This document shows positions 24,751 through 33,567 of a stretch of 64,000 nt of DNA, piece by piece. The stretch lies in the NCBI RefSeq assembly GCF_029894425.1, contig NZ_JARXYJ010000001.1:4836001-4900000 (forward strand), in the 5' to 3' direction. The stretch comes from Streptomyces sp. SAI-127. Its GTDB lineage: Bacteria; Actinomycetota; Actinomycetes; Streptomycetales; Streptomycetaceae. Within the stretch, counting starts at the first letter, position 1; each line of letters starts with the position of its first letter. Made by a program: the position numbers and the translations under genes. A model generated the notes under the pieces. That model had not been told where the DNA came from and made no database searches. It saw nothing but the letters and a program-made list of their open reading frames with translations.

Positions 24751-27700
24751 TCAGTCGCCGGGTTGCGCAACTGGGGCTGCCGAGACGCGCTCGTGGCGCG
24801 TCCTCGCCACCGTCAGGGCTACGGCGTACAGGGCCAGGACGACGGCGAGCAGTCCGTAGTACACGCCGGGCAGGGGACTCAGGCCCAGGGCCGCGCCCAA
24901 CGGGGACGCGGGGACCAGCAGACCCACTCCGGTCAGTCCGGCGGCCGACCAGGTGACCGGGCCGGGCCGCCTCCCACCCCTGCCGAACGACAGCAGCACC
25001 ATCACCACGGCCTGCGTCATCAGGTTCTCCGTGAACCAGCCCGAGTGGAACAGCGCCTCGTCGTCGCCCGGGCCCCGCAGCGCGAACGCCAGGACACCGA
25101 AGGTCGCCAGGTCCGCCACGGCGTTCAGGGCACCGAATCCGACGATGAACCGGAGCAGCTCCCGGGGGTCCAGGGCGCTCGGCCGGCGCAGGGCGGACGG
25201 GGCGGGACGGTCGTGGGCGAAGGCCAGTTGGGCCGCGTCGAAGCACAGGTTCTGGACGAGGACCTGGGCCGGGAGCATCGGCAGGAAGGGCAGGAGAAGG
25301 CCCGCGGAGAGCATCGCGATCACGTTGCCGAGGTTGGACGAGAGCGTGATGCGCAGATACGTGGCGATGTTGCCGCCCGCGTGACGGCCGGCGGTGACCG
25401 CGTGGCCGATCGCGGTGAGGTCCTTCCCGGCGAGGACCAGGTCCGCGTTCTCCCTGCTCACCCCGGCCGCGTCGCGTGGGGCGATGCCCACGTCGGCGGT
25501 GCGCAGGGCGGGCAGGTCGTTGACGCCGTCGCCGAGGAAGCCGACCGTGTGGCCGCGGGCCTGGAGGGCTCGGGTGATCCGGGTCTTGTGCTCGGGGGTG
25601 CAGCGGGCGAAGACGGTCGTACGGCGGGCCAGTTCGGTGAGTTCGGGGTCGGTGAGGGTGTCGAGGCGGTCGGCGGTGAGGACACCGGCCACCGGGACCC
25701 CCAGATCACGGCAGGCCCTGACCGCGGTGCCCGGGTGGTCCCCGGTGAGGACCTTGACGGTGACGCCCTGTCCGGCGAGGTGGGCGAGGGCCTCGGCGGC
25801 GGTGGGGGCGAGGTCGTCCCGGAGGGTGACCAGGCCGCGGAAGGTGAGGCCGCGTTCCTGGGGGCGGGCCCCGGCCGGGCGGGCGGTGGTGGCGACCGCG
25901 AGGACGCGCAGACCGTCCGTGGTTTGCGTGTCGGCGAGGTCACGCAGGCGGGAGCGCTCGTCGTCGGACAGGGCACAGCGTTGCAGTACGGCTTCCACGG
26001 CGCCCTGGGTGATCTGGGTGTGCGTGCCGAGCCGGCCGGGGGTGCGGACGACCACGGTGGCCAGGCGGCGCGCCGGGTCGAAGGGGCGGGCCGTGATGCC
26101 GTCGTACGACATGAGGGCGTCCTCGTCGGCGGCCGCGAGGAGGGCGTCGTCCAGGGCGTCGGGGGCCGGGAGGTCGGCGAGTTGGAGCGACCACCAGGCG
26201 GCGGCCGCCGCCCAGCGCAGTACCTCTGGGTCGTCGTGGCCCTCGGCGTCCAGCGCGCGGTGGACGACCGGGCGGTCCTGGGTGAGGGTGCCGGTCTTGT
26301 CCACGCACAGGACGTCCATGGCGCCGATGTCGTGCAGGGCGGGGAGCCGTCGCACGATGACGCCGTGGGTACGGGCGAGGAGCGCGGCGCCACGGGCCAG
26401 GCAGGTGGTGACGAGGACCGGCAGCATCTCCGGCGTCAGACCGACCGCCACGGCGACGGCGAAGGGGAGGGTCTCCAGGCCACGGCCGCGGAGGGCGGCG
26501 TTGGCCATGAGGACCAGGGGCGGGGTCAGCAGGGCGAAGCGGATCAGGATCCAGGAGACGCCCTGGACGGAGCGTTCGAAGGTGGTCGCCGGGGGTCTTC
26601 CGGTACGGCGGTGGGCGGCGGCGAAACGGGTGTCGCCGCCGGTCTCGGTGACCACGGCGGTGGCGCTGCCGGACGCGACACTGCCGCCTTGGAAGCAGAG
26701 CCGGGGGTCCTGGAAGACGCCGTCGTCCCGCGGGTCCTCGACCGCGGACTTCTGCACCGGCGCGGACTCTCCGGTGAGTACGGCCTGGTGGACCGTGAGT
26801 CCGGTGGACCGCAGCAGTCGTACGTCCGCGGGGATCAGGTCCCCGGGGCCGAGCCGTACGACGTCGCCGGGGACGAGTTCCTCGACCGGGATCTCACGGG
26901 TGACCGGGGCCGTGTCCTCGTGCAGCCGGCGCTGGACTGTGACGGTGGTCGCCACCAGGCGACGGAGTCCTGCCGTGGAGCGGGCGGCGCGGTGTTCGCC
27001 GGAGGCGCGCAGGACGCAGCTCACGACGACGAGCAGGAGGATCACCGACGCGGTGCCCCAGGCGAAGACGGCGGCCGACACCAGTCCCAGACAGAGCAGC
27101 ACCGCGGTGAACGGGTCACGCACACTGCGGGCGAACAGGCGGGGCCAGGAGGGATCCCGGGCGTCCGGAACCGTGTTCTCCCCGAACCGCGCCAACCGCT
27201 CCCCCGCCTGTGCCTCGGTCAGCCCTCGCGGGCCGGTGCCGAGTCGGCGGAACACTTCGAGGAGGCCGGCGGCGGGGGCGGCCGGGCCGGGGTGAGGGCG
27301 AGGGCCAGGGCTGGAACCGGGGTCGGCCGGGCCGCCGCCGTCCTCGTCCTCGCCGACCACAGAAGGGAGGGCGCGCAGGACCGGCGGGGCGGGCGAGGGG
27401 GAAGCGGCAGGAGTGCCGGGGGCGAGCGGAAGTGCGGGGGCCGCGGGCGCGGGGGGCGGAGGGTCGGGAGCAGCGGCGTCGTCCGTCGCCCCGGCCTCAA
27501 GAACAGGCGCGAGGGACGAAGGATCTGCAGCGGCACGATCACCCATCAGCCCGGCCTCAAGAACGAGCGCGGGAAGCGAAGGATCTGCAGCGGCACGATC
27601 ACCCATCAGCCCGGCCTCAAGAACAGGCGCGGGAAGCAAAGGGTCGGCAGCGGCAGGATCACCCATCGCCCTGACCCGAAACCCAGGCGCGGACGCCGGG

Positions 27701-28323
27701 GGACCAGGAACGGCAGGATCACCCGTCAGTCCGACCTCAAGAACAGGCGCAGGCGTTGGTGAAGCCCCGGCGAGGGCCCCAGGCGTAGGCCTTGCCGGAC
27801 CTTCAGGTGCAGCCTGGTCAGTCGGCCCAGTCGTCGCCCGACCCGGAACAGCAGACGCAGGCATCGGCCCGTCCACCGCACCGGGCACAGACGACCGCCC
27901 AGCGGAACCAGTGGGCCCAGACGACAACCGCCCGCCACCCACAGACGCCGGCTCGGCCAGCCCACCACTCGCAGACGCCTGCTCAGGGGAACCAGCGGCC
28001 CCAGGCGACAGCTGCCCTTCAACAACAGACGCCGACCCGCCCACCCCACCACTCGCAGTCGACCGCCCACCAGAACCAGCGGCCCCAGACGACAACCGCC
28101 CGCCACCCACAGACGCCGCCCCACCAACCCCAGCGGAATCAACAGACCCAGACCCCGAGCGACCCGGAACAACAGACGCACACGCAGACGCAGACGCAGA
28201 AGAACCGTCGGCCTCAGATATCGGCCCACCCGGAACGGCACCCCCAGCCACCGCCCCGTCCGACACAGCAGGCGCGGCAGACGGTGTTCCGTCCTCCCCC
28301 CGCGCCTCCGGCGCCTCAGACAC
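24751..28323 (-). CDS. MgtA-type P-type ATPase with a 350-residue repetitive N-terminal extension
   Basis: 1190 residues. The P-type ATPase body begins near residue 358 (LLEVFRRLGTGPRGLTEAQA) and carries TGES (~515), the P3 TM4 motif VAVGLTPEMLPVLVTTCLA (~620-640), DKTGTLT (~675) and GDGVNDLPAL (~932), with ten or so membrane helices. The PEMLP motif marks it as Mg2+-importing type. The N-terminus is unlike any MgtA: Pro/Ala/Ser/Gly-rich, with tandem 28-residue and 20-residue repeats, probably disordered and cytoplasmic. GTG 28323 overlaps the ArsR gene by 8 nt, so ArsR and the ATPase are co-transcribed. An internal start would remove the extension, but no stop or ribosome-binding site favours one. 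Confidence 0.88.
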   Translation of the reverse strand: MSEAPEARGEDGTPSAAPAVSDGAVAGGAVPGGPISEADGSSASASACASVVPGRSGSGSVDSAGVGGAASVGGGRLSSGAAGSGGRSTASGGVGGSASVVEGQLSPGAAGSPEQASASGGLAEPASVGGGRLSSGPTGSAGRSSVPGAVDGPMPASAVPGRATTGPTDQAAPEGPARPTPGALAGASPTPAPVLEVGLTGDPAVPGPPASAPGFRVRAMGDPAAADPLLPAPVLEAGLMGDRAAADPSLPALVLEAGLMGDRAAADPSSLAPVLEAGATDDAAAPDPPPPAPAAPALPLAPGTPAASPSPAPPVLRALPSVVGEDEDGGGPADPGSSPGPRPHPGPAAPAAGLLEVFRRLGTGPRGLTEAQAGERLARFGENTVPDARDPSWPRLFARSVRDPFTAVLLCLGLVSAAVFAWGTASVILLLVVVSCVLRASGEHRAARSTAGLRRLVATTVTVQRRLHEDTAPVTREIPVEELVPGDVVRLGPGDLIPADVRLLRSTGLTVHQAVLTGESAPVQKSAVEDPRDDGVFQDPRLCFQGGSVASGSATAVVTETGGDTRFAAAHRRTGRPPATTFERSVQGVSWILIRFALLTPPLVLMANAALRGRGLETLPFAVAVAVGLTPEMLPVLVTTCLARGAALLARTHGVIVRRLPALHDIGAMDVLCVDKTGTLTQDRPVVHRALDAEGHDDPEVLRWAAAAAWWSLQLADLPAPDALDDALLAAADEDALMSYDGITARPFDPARRLATVVVRTPGRLGTHTQITQGAVEAVLQRCALSDDERSRLRDLADTQTTDGLRVLAVATTARPAGARPQERGLTFRGLVTLRDDLAPTAAEALAHLAGQGVTVKVLTGDHPGTAVRACRDLGVPVAGVLTADRLDTLTDPELTELARRTTVFARCTPEHKTRITRALQARGHTVGFLGDGVNDLPALRTADVGIAPRDAAGVSRENADLVLAGKDLTAIGHAVTAGRHAGGNIATYLRITLSSNLGNVIAMLSAGLLLPFLPMLPAQVLVQNLCFDAAQLAFAHDRPAPSALRRPSALDPRELLRFIVGFGALNAVADLATFGVLAFALRGPGDDEALFHSGWFTENLMTQAVVMVLLSFGRGGRRPGPVTWSAAGLTGVGLLVPASPLGAALGLSPLPGVYYGLLAVVLALYAVALTVARTRHERVSAAPVAQPGD
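27481..27780. repeat. Five 60-bp tandem units in the MgtA-like N-terminus
   Basis: Units begin at 27481, 27541, 27601, 27661 and 27721; the second and third are about 93% identical, the outer ones are diverged. On the minus strand each encodes 20 residues such as VLEAGLMGDRAAADPSLPAL. Period 60 keeps the frame. Confidence 0.88.
27865..28116. repeat. Three 84-bp tandem units in the MgtA-like N-terminus
   Basis: Residues about 70-153 consist of three 28-residue units beginning ASVGGGRLSSGAAGS, ASVVEGQLSPGAAGS and ASVGGGRLSSGPTGS. A separate expansion from the 60-bp array. Confidence 0.82.
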
Positions 28324-28675
28324 CGGCCTCGCGCAGTCGGTCCGGGGTTCCGGAGGAGGTTTCCCGGGCCGTGAGCTGGCCGACCATGACGCGGACCACG
28401 GTCACGATGTCGGGGTCGTCGACGTAGTAGACCTGCCGGCGGCCCTCACGGCGGGAGCGGACGAGCCCGGCGAGTTTCAGTTTCGCCAGGTGCTGGCTGA
28501 CCGCGGGCAGCGCGCCGCCGACCCGGTCGGCGAGGTGGGTGACATCGCTCTCGCCCTGGGACAGCGCCCACATGATGTGCAGCCGGGCGGCGGAGGCGAG
28601 CAGTCCGAACGCGGCGGCCGCCTCGGCGAGCACCTCCGACGACGGGTCCTGGAAACCGCCGACGATCTTCGCCAC
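28316..28675 (-). CDS. ArsR/SmtB-family transcriptional regulator
   Basis: 119 residues from GTG 28675, which has GGGAGGACGAGAGGG just upstream; the open frame continues to 29071 but without coding character. Winged helix: AARLHIMWALSQGESDVTHL, recognition helix ALPAVSQHLAKLKLAGLV, wing RREGRRQVYYV. No cysteine metal site is present; His and Asp in the C-terminal helix (DDPDIVTVVRVMV) could bind metal. It is translationally overlapped with the P-type ATPase and is presumably its repressor. Confidence 0.9.
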   Translation of the reverse strand: MAKIVGGFQDPSSEVLAEAAAAFGLLASAARLHIMWALSQGESDVTHLADRVGGALPAVSQHLAKLKLAGLVRSRREGRRQVYYVDDPDIVTVVRVMVGQLTARETSSGTPDRLREAGV

Positions 28676-29049
28676 AGCCCTCTCGTCCTCCCGGGTCGAA
28701 CCGAATCGATCACACCGAACCGCCCGACCAAGTGTAGGGGCGGCGCAGTGATCGTCCCGCTTCGTCCGGTACCGGTCCCTCCCCTCGTGGGGACCGGTAC
28801 CGGAGGAAGCGAGTGACCGTGGACGGAAATGGACCGAGAACGTGCGGCGCGCTGGGTGGAATGCGGGGCGCCGGGCTGGTGGCCTGTATTGGCGTCGCCC
28901 GATGGCTGAACCGCAGGGTCGTGATCCTGCCAGCCAAGGGGCCCACAGAGGAGGTTCCGGTGCCAGGAGCAGTGCGTTACCGCAGGTCAGCCATATAAAG
29001 TGAGTTTTCCGGTCCGGATTCAACCGCGAGGGAAGTAAGGGGTGGAACC
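28676..29049. other. Intergenic with a 15-bp inverted repeat
   Basis: Divergent region between arsR and the nSTAND gene. TCCGGTACCGGTCCC (28765-28779) and its exact complement (28790-28804) flank a 10-nt loop; it may be an operator or terminator. Repeated CGAACCG elements near 28690-28720, just upstream of arsR, may be its operator. A short frame at 28813-28998 has no coding character. Confidence 0.6.
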
Positions 29050-32000
29050 TTGAGTTCCGACTCAGGGGCACGCACGGCCTTCGCGGAACGTCTCGCCCTG
29101 CTGTACAGAGAGGCGGGAAATCCGCCCCTCAAGCGGGTGTCCGAAGGCGTCGGCCGGCTCCAGCGTGTCGACGAGCGGGGGCGTCCCGTCCGGGTGTCCG
29201 CACAGCGGATCAGCGACTGGCGGCGGGCCCGGAACGTGCCCGCTCAGTTCACCGCCCTCGCGGCCGTGCTGCACATCCTCATTCCCGAAGCACGGCGAAT
29301 CAGTCCCACTCCCGTCTCGGCCGGACTGTACGACCTCGGCCAGTGGCAGCGGCTGTGGGAGCGCGCGCTGGCTCCGGACGAGGACGAGGGGCCCCAGCCG
29401 GAAGCCCCCGCCGGGGTCTGCCCGTACCGGGGCCTGGCCTCCTACCGGCAGGAGGACGCCCGCTGGTTCTTCGGCCGGGAGCGGAGCACCGAGGCACTCG
29501 TCAAGCTTCTGCGCTCGGCGGCCGAGACCGGCACGGGCGGTCTGGTGATGCTCGTGGGCGCCTCGGGCGCGGGCAAGTCCTCGCTGCTCAACGCCGGTCT
29601 GGTGACGGCCCTGGAGGAGGGCGCGCTCGACGGTGACGGCGATGCCGGCCGCCGCCCGATCCTTCAGCTCGTGCCGGGCGCCGATCCGCTCGCGGAACTG
29701 ACCCGTCGAATACCCGGGCTGGAAGCCGCCGTGGCCGGCACGGAAGCCCATGAACCCGACCATCCTCCTGAATTCGCGCCCGCCGTCCGGGAAGCGGTCG
29801 CCTCGTGGGCTCAGCACGAGGCCGCCACCGCCCGGCCGGTGGTGATCGTGGATCAGTTCGAGGAGGCGTTCACGCTCTGCACGGACGAGACGGCCAGGCG
29901 TACGTTCGTCCAGGTACTGCACGCCGCCTGCACGCCCGCCGGCCCGGACACGGCCGCGCCCGCCCTCGTTCTCCTCGGCATCCGCGCCGACTTCTACGAG
30001 CGCTGCCTCGACCACCCCGAGCTGGCCGACGCGCTCCAGCACCGGCACATGGTGCTCGGGCCGCTGACCAGCGGGGAGCTGCGCGAGGCCGTGACCGGTC
30101 CGGCCCGGGCCGTGGGCCTGGAGCTGGAACCGGGGCTCGCGGAGCTGATCGTCCGCGAGGTGAGCGCCGACGGTCCGCGCGGTGGGGGCCCCTCCCCTGC
30201 CTTTCGGGCCGTGGGGGAGCACGGCGCGGGCGTGCTGCCGCTGCTCTCGCACGCCCTGCTCGCGACCTGGCAGCGCCGCAAGGCGGGCCGGCTGACCCTG
30301 GCCGGCTATCGCGCGGCCGGCGGTATCCAGGGCGCGGTCGCGGCGACCGCCGAGCGGGCCTGGTCCGCCCTGGACCCGGCGGCGCGTACGGCGGCCCGGC
30401 TGCTGCTGCTCCGCCTGGTACGCCTGGGTGAGGACACCCAGGCAACCCGCAGGCGCGGCAGCCGGCGCCGGCTGGCCGCGGAGTCGACGGACCCCGGCAA
30501 GACGGAGGAGTCCCTCGAAGCCCTGGTCCGGGCCCGGCTGGTGACGCTGGACGCGGAGACCGTGGAGATCACCCACGAGGCCCTGCTGACGGCCTGGCCG
30601 CGGCTGCGCGAGTGGATCGACGAGGACCGCAGCGACCATCTGCTGCGCCAGCGCATCGAGGAGGACGGCCGCTCCTGGGAGGGCTCGAACCGCGACTCGT
30701 CGCTGCTGTACCGGGGGTCGCGGCTCGAACAGGCGCGCACGTGGGCGAAGTCCGCCGGGGACACCTACCTGACCCGCAGCGCGGTGGAGTTCCTGGCCGC
30801 CTCGGTCCGGCTGCGCCGGCGTACGCTCCTGATCACCCGGGGCGCGGTGTCGGCCCTGGTGGTCCTCGCGATGGTGGCCGTCGGTTCGGCGGTGGTCGCC
30901 TGGCAGCAGCGCAACGACGCCGTGTTCGAGCAGGTCGTCGCCGAGGCGGACCGCGTCCAGTACACGGATCCGTCGCTGTCGGCCCGGATCGACCTGGTCG
31001 CACACGGCCTCAGGCCCGACGACGAGGGCACCAACTCCCGGCTGATCTCCATCGTCAACGCGCCGCTGGCCACCCCGCTCACCGGCCACACCGGGGCCGT
31101 CTACCTCACCTCGTTCAGCCCGGACGGCAAGCTCCTCGCCACCGCCAGCTACGACCGGACCGTACGACTGTGGGACCTCAGCGACCGGTCCCGCCCCAAG
31201 GCGCTGGGCAAGCCCCTCGCCGGCGGCACGAGCTGGGTGAGCAGCGCGGTCTTCAGCCCCGACGGCAGGACACTGGCGAGCGCCGGGGACGACGGGAGGA
31301 TCCGCCGGTGGGACGTGAGCGACCCGGGCCACCCGAGGCCCCTCGGCGCTCCCCTGACCGGCCATCGCGGCACGATCTATCTGATCGCCTTCAGCCCGGA
31401 CGGCAGGACCCTGGCCTCCGCCGGTGAGGACAGGACCGTACGGCTGTGGAACACGCACGGCTCGAAGAGGCCGCCCACCACGCTGACCGGTGCCGGGGCC
31501 GCCGTGCGGTCCGTGGCGTGGAGTCCGGACGGGCACACGCTGGCGGCCGGAGGTGACGACAACACGATCCGGCTGTGGAACACGACCGATCCGCGGCGGC
31601 CCCGGGCGTACGACAGGGTGCTGACCGGTCACACGGGTCTCGTGCACTCGGTCGCCTTCAGCCCGGACGGCACCGAACTCGCCAGCGGCAGCGCGGACGA
31701 CAGCGTCCGGCTGTGGGACGTGAGCGAACCGGCCGACCCGCGCCCTGTCGGCTCGCCGCTCACCGGCCACACCGGCCCCATCTGGTCCGTGGCCTTCAGT
31801 CCGGACGGGAACACGCTCGCCGCCGCCAGCGCGGACAGCACGGCGAGTCTGTGGAACGTGAGCGATCCGGCGTACCCCTCACAGGTCGGTGAGCCACTGG
31901 CCGGGGCGAGCGGCGAGATGTACGCGCTGGGCTTCAGCCCCGACGGCCGTACGCTCGCGACCGGCAGCGGCGACAGCAAGGTGCGCCTGTGGTCGATCCC

Positions 32001-33039
32001 GGCGGGAGACCTGGTGGGCAGCAGCGGGGCGTTCCGGCGGGACGGCGAGGTGCTCGCCACGGCCGGGCGGGACGGGCGGATCCGGCTGTGGAACGTGACG
32101 GACCCGGCCCGGCCCGTGGCCCTGGGCAAGCCGTTCACACCGGTGGCGCGGGACCCGGACTCCCAGGTGCTCTTCTCCCCCGACGGCCACACCCTCGCGG
32201 TGCTCACCACCGGCCGGGTCCATCTGTGGAACGTCACCGACCCGGCCCACCCCGTCCCCTACGGTCCGGCGCTCGTCCTGCGCTCCCGGTTCATGGGTCC
32301 GGACGCACTGGCGTTCAGCCCGGACGGACGCGCCCTGGCCACCGCCTACGACAGCCGCAACCTTCAGCTGTGGGACGTCACCGACCCGGCCCACCCGGTC
32401 TCCCACGGCCCGATCGCCGGCCACAAGGGGTACATCGACGGCCTTGCCTTCAGCCCGGACGGCCGGACCCTGGCCAGTGGCAGCGCGGACGGCACGATCC
32501 GGCTGTGGAAGGTGACGGACCCGGCCCGTCCGACCCTGCTCCGCGAGCCGCTCACCGGGCACACCGGGCCCGTCAACGTGCTCGTCTTCAGCCCGGACGG
32601 GCACACCCTGGCCAGCGGCGGCAACGACGACACGGTCCGGCTCTGGGACGTGACCGACCCCACGCACGCCGAGCAGACGGGCGCGGCGCTCACCGGGCAC
32701 ACCGAGGCGGTCGTGTCGCTGACGTACAGCCGTGACGGCTCCACGCTGGCCAGCGGCGGCAACGACAACACGGTCCGGCTCTGGGACGTGACCGACCCGT
32801 CCGCGGCCGGCCCCATCGGGCAGTCGATGAGCCCCAGCGCCAAGACCGGCAGCTTCCTCTCCTTCAGCCCCGACAGCCGCATGCTCGGGATCTCCAGCGG
32901 CGCGGACACCATCCGGCTGTGGGACCTGGACGTCGACGCCGCGATCAGCCGCGTCTGCGCCACGACCCGGAACGTCCTGACCCGCCAGGAGTGGGAGGAG
33001 TACCTGCCGCGGCTCTCGTACGATCCTCCCTGCGACTGA
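29050..33039 (+). CDS. nSTAND NTPase with HTH N-terminus, membrane helix and two WD40 propellers
   Basis: 1329 residues. Order: HTH-like start (LKRVSEGVGRLQ... RVSAQRISDWRRARN), a junction CPYRGLASYRQEDARWFFGR typical of nSTAND1, NTPase with Walker A VGASGAGKSS (~170) and Walker B VVIVDQFEEAF, a helical arm with ITHEALLTAWPRLREWI, one membrane helix (~595-615, VSALVVLAMVAVGSAVVAW), then 14 WD40 units (~670-1295), enough for two seven-bladed propellers. TTG 29050 is used, with AAGGGGTGG before it. Such proteins are molecular switches for signalling or defence; the ligand and effector here are not evident, as no enzymatic effector is fused. Confidence 0.9.
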   Translation: MSSDSGARTAFAERLALLYREAGNPPLKRVSEGVGRLQRVDERGRPVRVSAQRISDWRRARNVPAQFTALAAVLHILIPEARRISPTPVSAGLYDLGQWQRLWERALAPDEDEGPQPEAPAGVCPYRGLASYRQEDARWFFGRERSTEALVKLLRSAAETGTGGLVMLVGASGAGKSSLLNAGLVTALEEGALDGDGDAGRRPILQLVPGADPLAELTRRIPGLEAAVAGTEAHEPDHPPEFAPAVREAVASWAQHEAATARPVVIVDQFEEAFTLCTDETARRTFVQVLHAACTPAGPDTAAPALVLLGIRADFYERCLDHPELADALQHRHMVLGPLTSGELREAVTGPARAVGLELEPGLAELIVREVSADGPRGGGPSPAFRAVGEHGAGVLPLLSHALLATWQRRKAGRLTLAGYRAAGGIQGAVAATAERAWSALDPAARTAARLLLLRLVRLGEDTQATRRRGSRRRLAAESTDPGKTEESLEALVRARLVTLDAETVEITHEALLTAWPRLREWIDEDRSDHLLRQRIEEDGRSWEGSNRDSSLLYRGSRLEQARTWAKSAGDTYLTRSAVEFLAASVRLRRRTLLITRGAVSALVVLAMVAVGSAVVAWQQRNDAVFEQVVAEADRVQYTDPSLSARIDLVAHGLRPDDEGTNSRLISIVNAPLATPLTGHTGAVYLTSFSPDGKLLATASYDRTVRLWDLSDRSRPKALGKPLAGGTSWVSSAVFSPDGRTLASAGDDGRIRRWDVSDPGHPRPLGAPLTGHRGTIYLIAFSPDGRTLASAGEDRTVRLWNTHGSKRPPTTLTGAGAAVRSVAWSPDGHTLAAGGDDNTIRLWNTTDPRRPRAYDRVLTGHTGLVHSVAFSPDGTELASGSADDSVRLWDVSEPADPRPVGSPLTGHTGPIWSVAFSPDGNTLAAASADSTASLWNVSDPAYPSQVGEPLAGASGEMYALGFSPDGRTLATGSGDSKVRLWSIPAGDLVGSSGAFRRDGEVLATAGRDGRIRLWNVTDPARPVALGKPFTPVARDPDSQVLFSPDGHTLAVLTTGRVHLWNVTDPAHPVPYGPALVLRSRFMGPDALAFSPDGRALATAYDSRNLQLWDVTDPAHPVSHGPIAGHKGYIDGLAFSPDGRTLASGSADGTIRLWKVTDPARPTLLREPLTGHTGPVNVLVFSPDGHTLASGGNDDTVRLWDVTDPTHAEQTGAALTGHTEAVVSLTYSRDGSTLASGGNDNTVRLWDVTDPSAAGPIGQSMSPSAKTGSFLSFSPDSRMLGISSGADTIRLWDLDVDAAISRVCATTRNVLTRQEWEEYLPRLSYDPPCD
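32608..32798. repeat. Near-identical WD40 blade duplication
   Basis: 53 nt at 32608-32660 recur at 32746-32798 with a single mismatch (138 nt, or 46 codons, apart). The other blades differ strongly in DNA, so these two arose by a recent duplication or gene conversion. Confidence 0.85.
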
Positions 33040-33048
33040 AGCGCATTA

Positions 33049-33064
33049 CGTGATCCCGATCACA
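33049..33064. promoter_or_regulatory. Crp-like site CGTGA-N6-TCACA
   Basis: CGTGATCCCGATCACA, one mismatch from the classical TGTGA-N6-TCACA. It starts 10 nt after the nSTAND stop, with no annotated gene start downstream; the next features are a TAGTCT -10-like element (about 33114) and a terminator hairpin. Confidence 0.45.
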
Positions 33065-33128
33065 ACTTCTCCCCCCGGCTGAGCAGTCCGCTCCCGCTGT
33101 TCCATTTGCCTTGTTAGTCTTGGCCACA

Positions 33129-33168
33129 GCCCGACCGCTGGTGCATCCCCCGTCGCCAGCGGTCGGGC
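33129..33168 (+). terminator. Hairpin terminator after the nSTAND gene
   Basis: GCCCGACCGCTGG and its exact complement around a 14-nt loop, followed by CTTCTC. It ends either the nSTAND transcript or a short RNA starting near 33120. Confidence 0.75.
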
Positions 33169-33567
33169 CTTCTCATGCCCGGGCACACCCCGCGCCCGCG
33201 CCTCCTGCCGAAAGCCCACGGCTCCCTGTGCGCGCAGGAGTCACCCGCGGGATGGGTGGCACCGGCTGATCGCGCCCGCCCGCGACCTGGCCGCGCTGGA
33301 CACGGATCCCACGCTCGACCGGGCGACCTCGCGGTCACTGGACCGGCTGCCGGACTTCCCCGGGACCCCGCGGAGGGCTACGTCGAGCGGGGCGCCGTAC
33401 TCGACCACCGGGCGGCGAACGACCTCCGCACGCAGGCGCACACCCGGCGACCCTCTGCGTCCGTCGTGAACTCCCTCAGTCTCGGCGGCTGGTCCGTACC
33501 GCACATGGGAGCGTTCAGCCGCCGGCACGGGCGCCGGCCCGTTGAAGTGGACCTCGTGGCTCACCTG
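33169..33567 (+). pseudogene. Possible decayed gene remnant
   Basis: About 400 nt with no intact gene. Two plus frames have strong third-position GC and read LIAPARDLAALDTDPTLDRA and then, after a shift near 33358, DPAEGYVERGAVLDHRAAND and SVVNSLSLGGWSVPHMGAF. The pieces look like one gene broken by a frameshift and lacking both ends. I do not recognise its family. The opposite-strand frame is weaker. Confidence 0.4.

Noticed and set aside
24763..27762. 999-codon plus-strand frame
   Set aside because: Exactly opposite the P-type ATPase gene, rich in Gly, Asp and Arg with no domain; an antisense shadow of GC-rich coding sequence.
28813..28998. Short plus frame upstream of the nSTAND gene
   Set aside because: No ribosome-binding site, no family, and it overlaps the promoter region of the nSTAND gene.
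29062..31770. 902-codon minus-strand frame
   Set aside because: Antisense shadow of the nSTAND gene with Arg/Gly/Ala-rich composition.
33241..33564. 107-codon minus frame beginning MSHEVHFNG
   Set aside because: Weaker coding bias than the plus-strand remnant and no domain.
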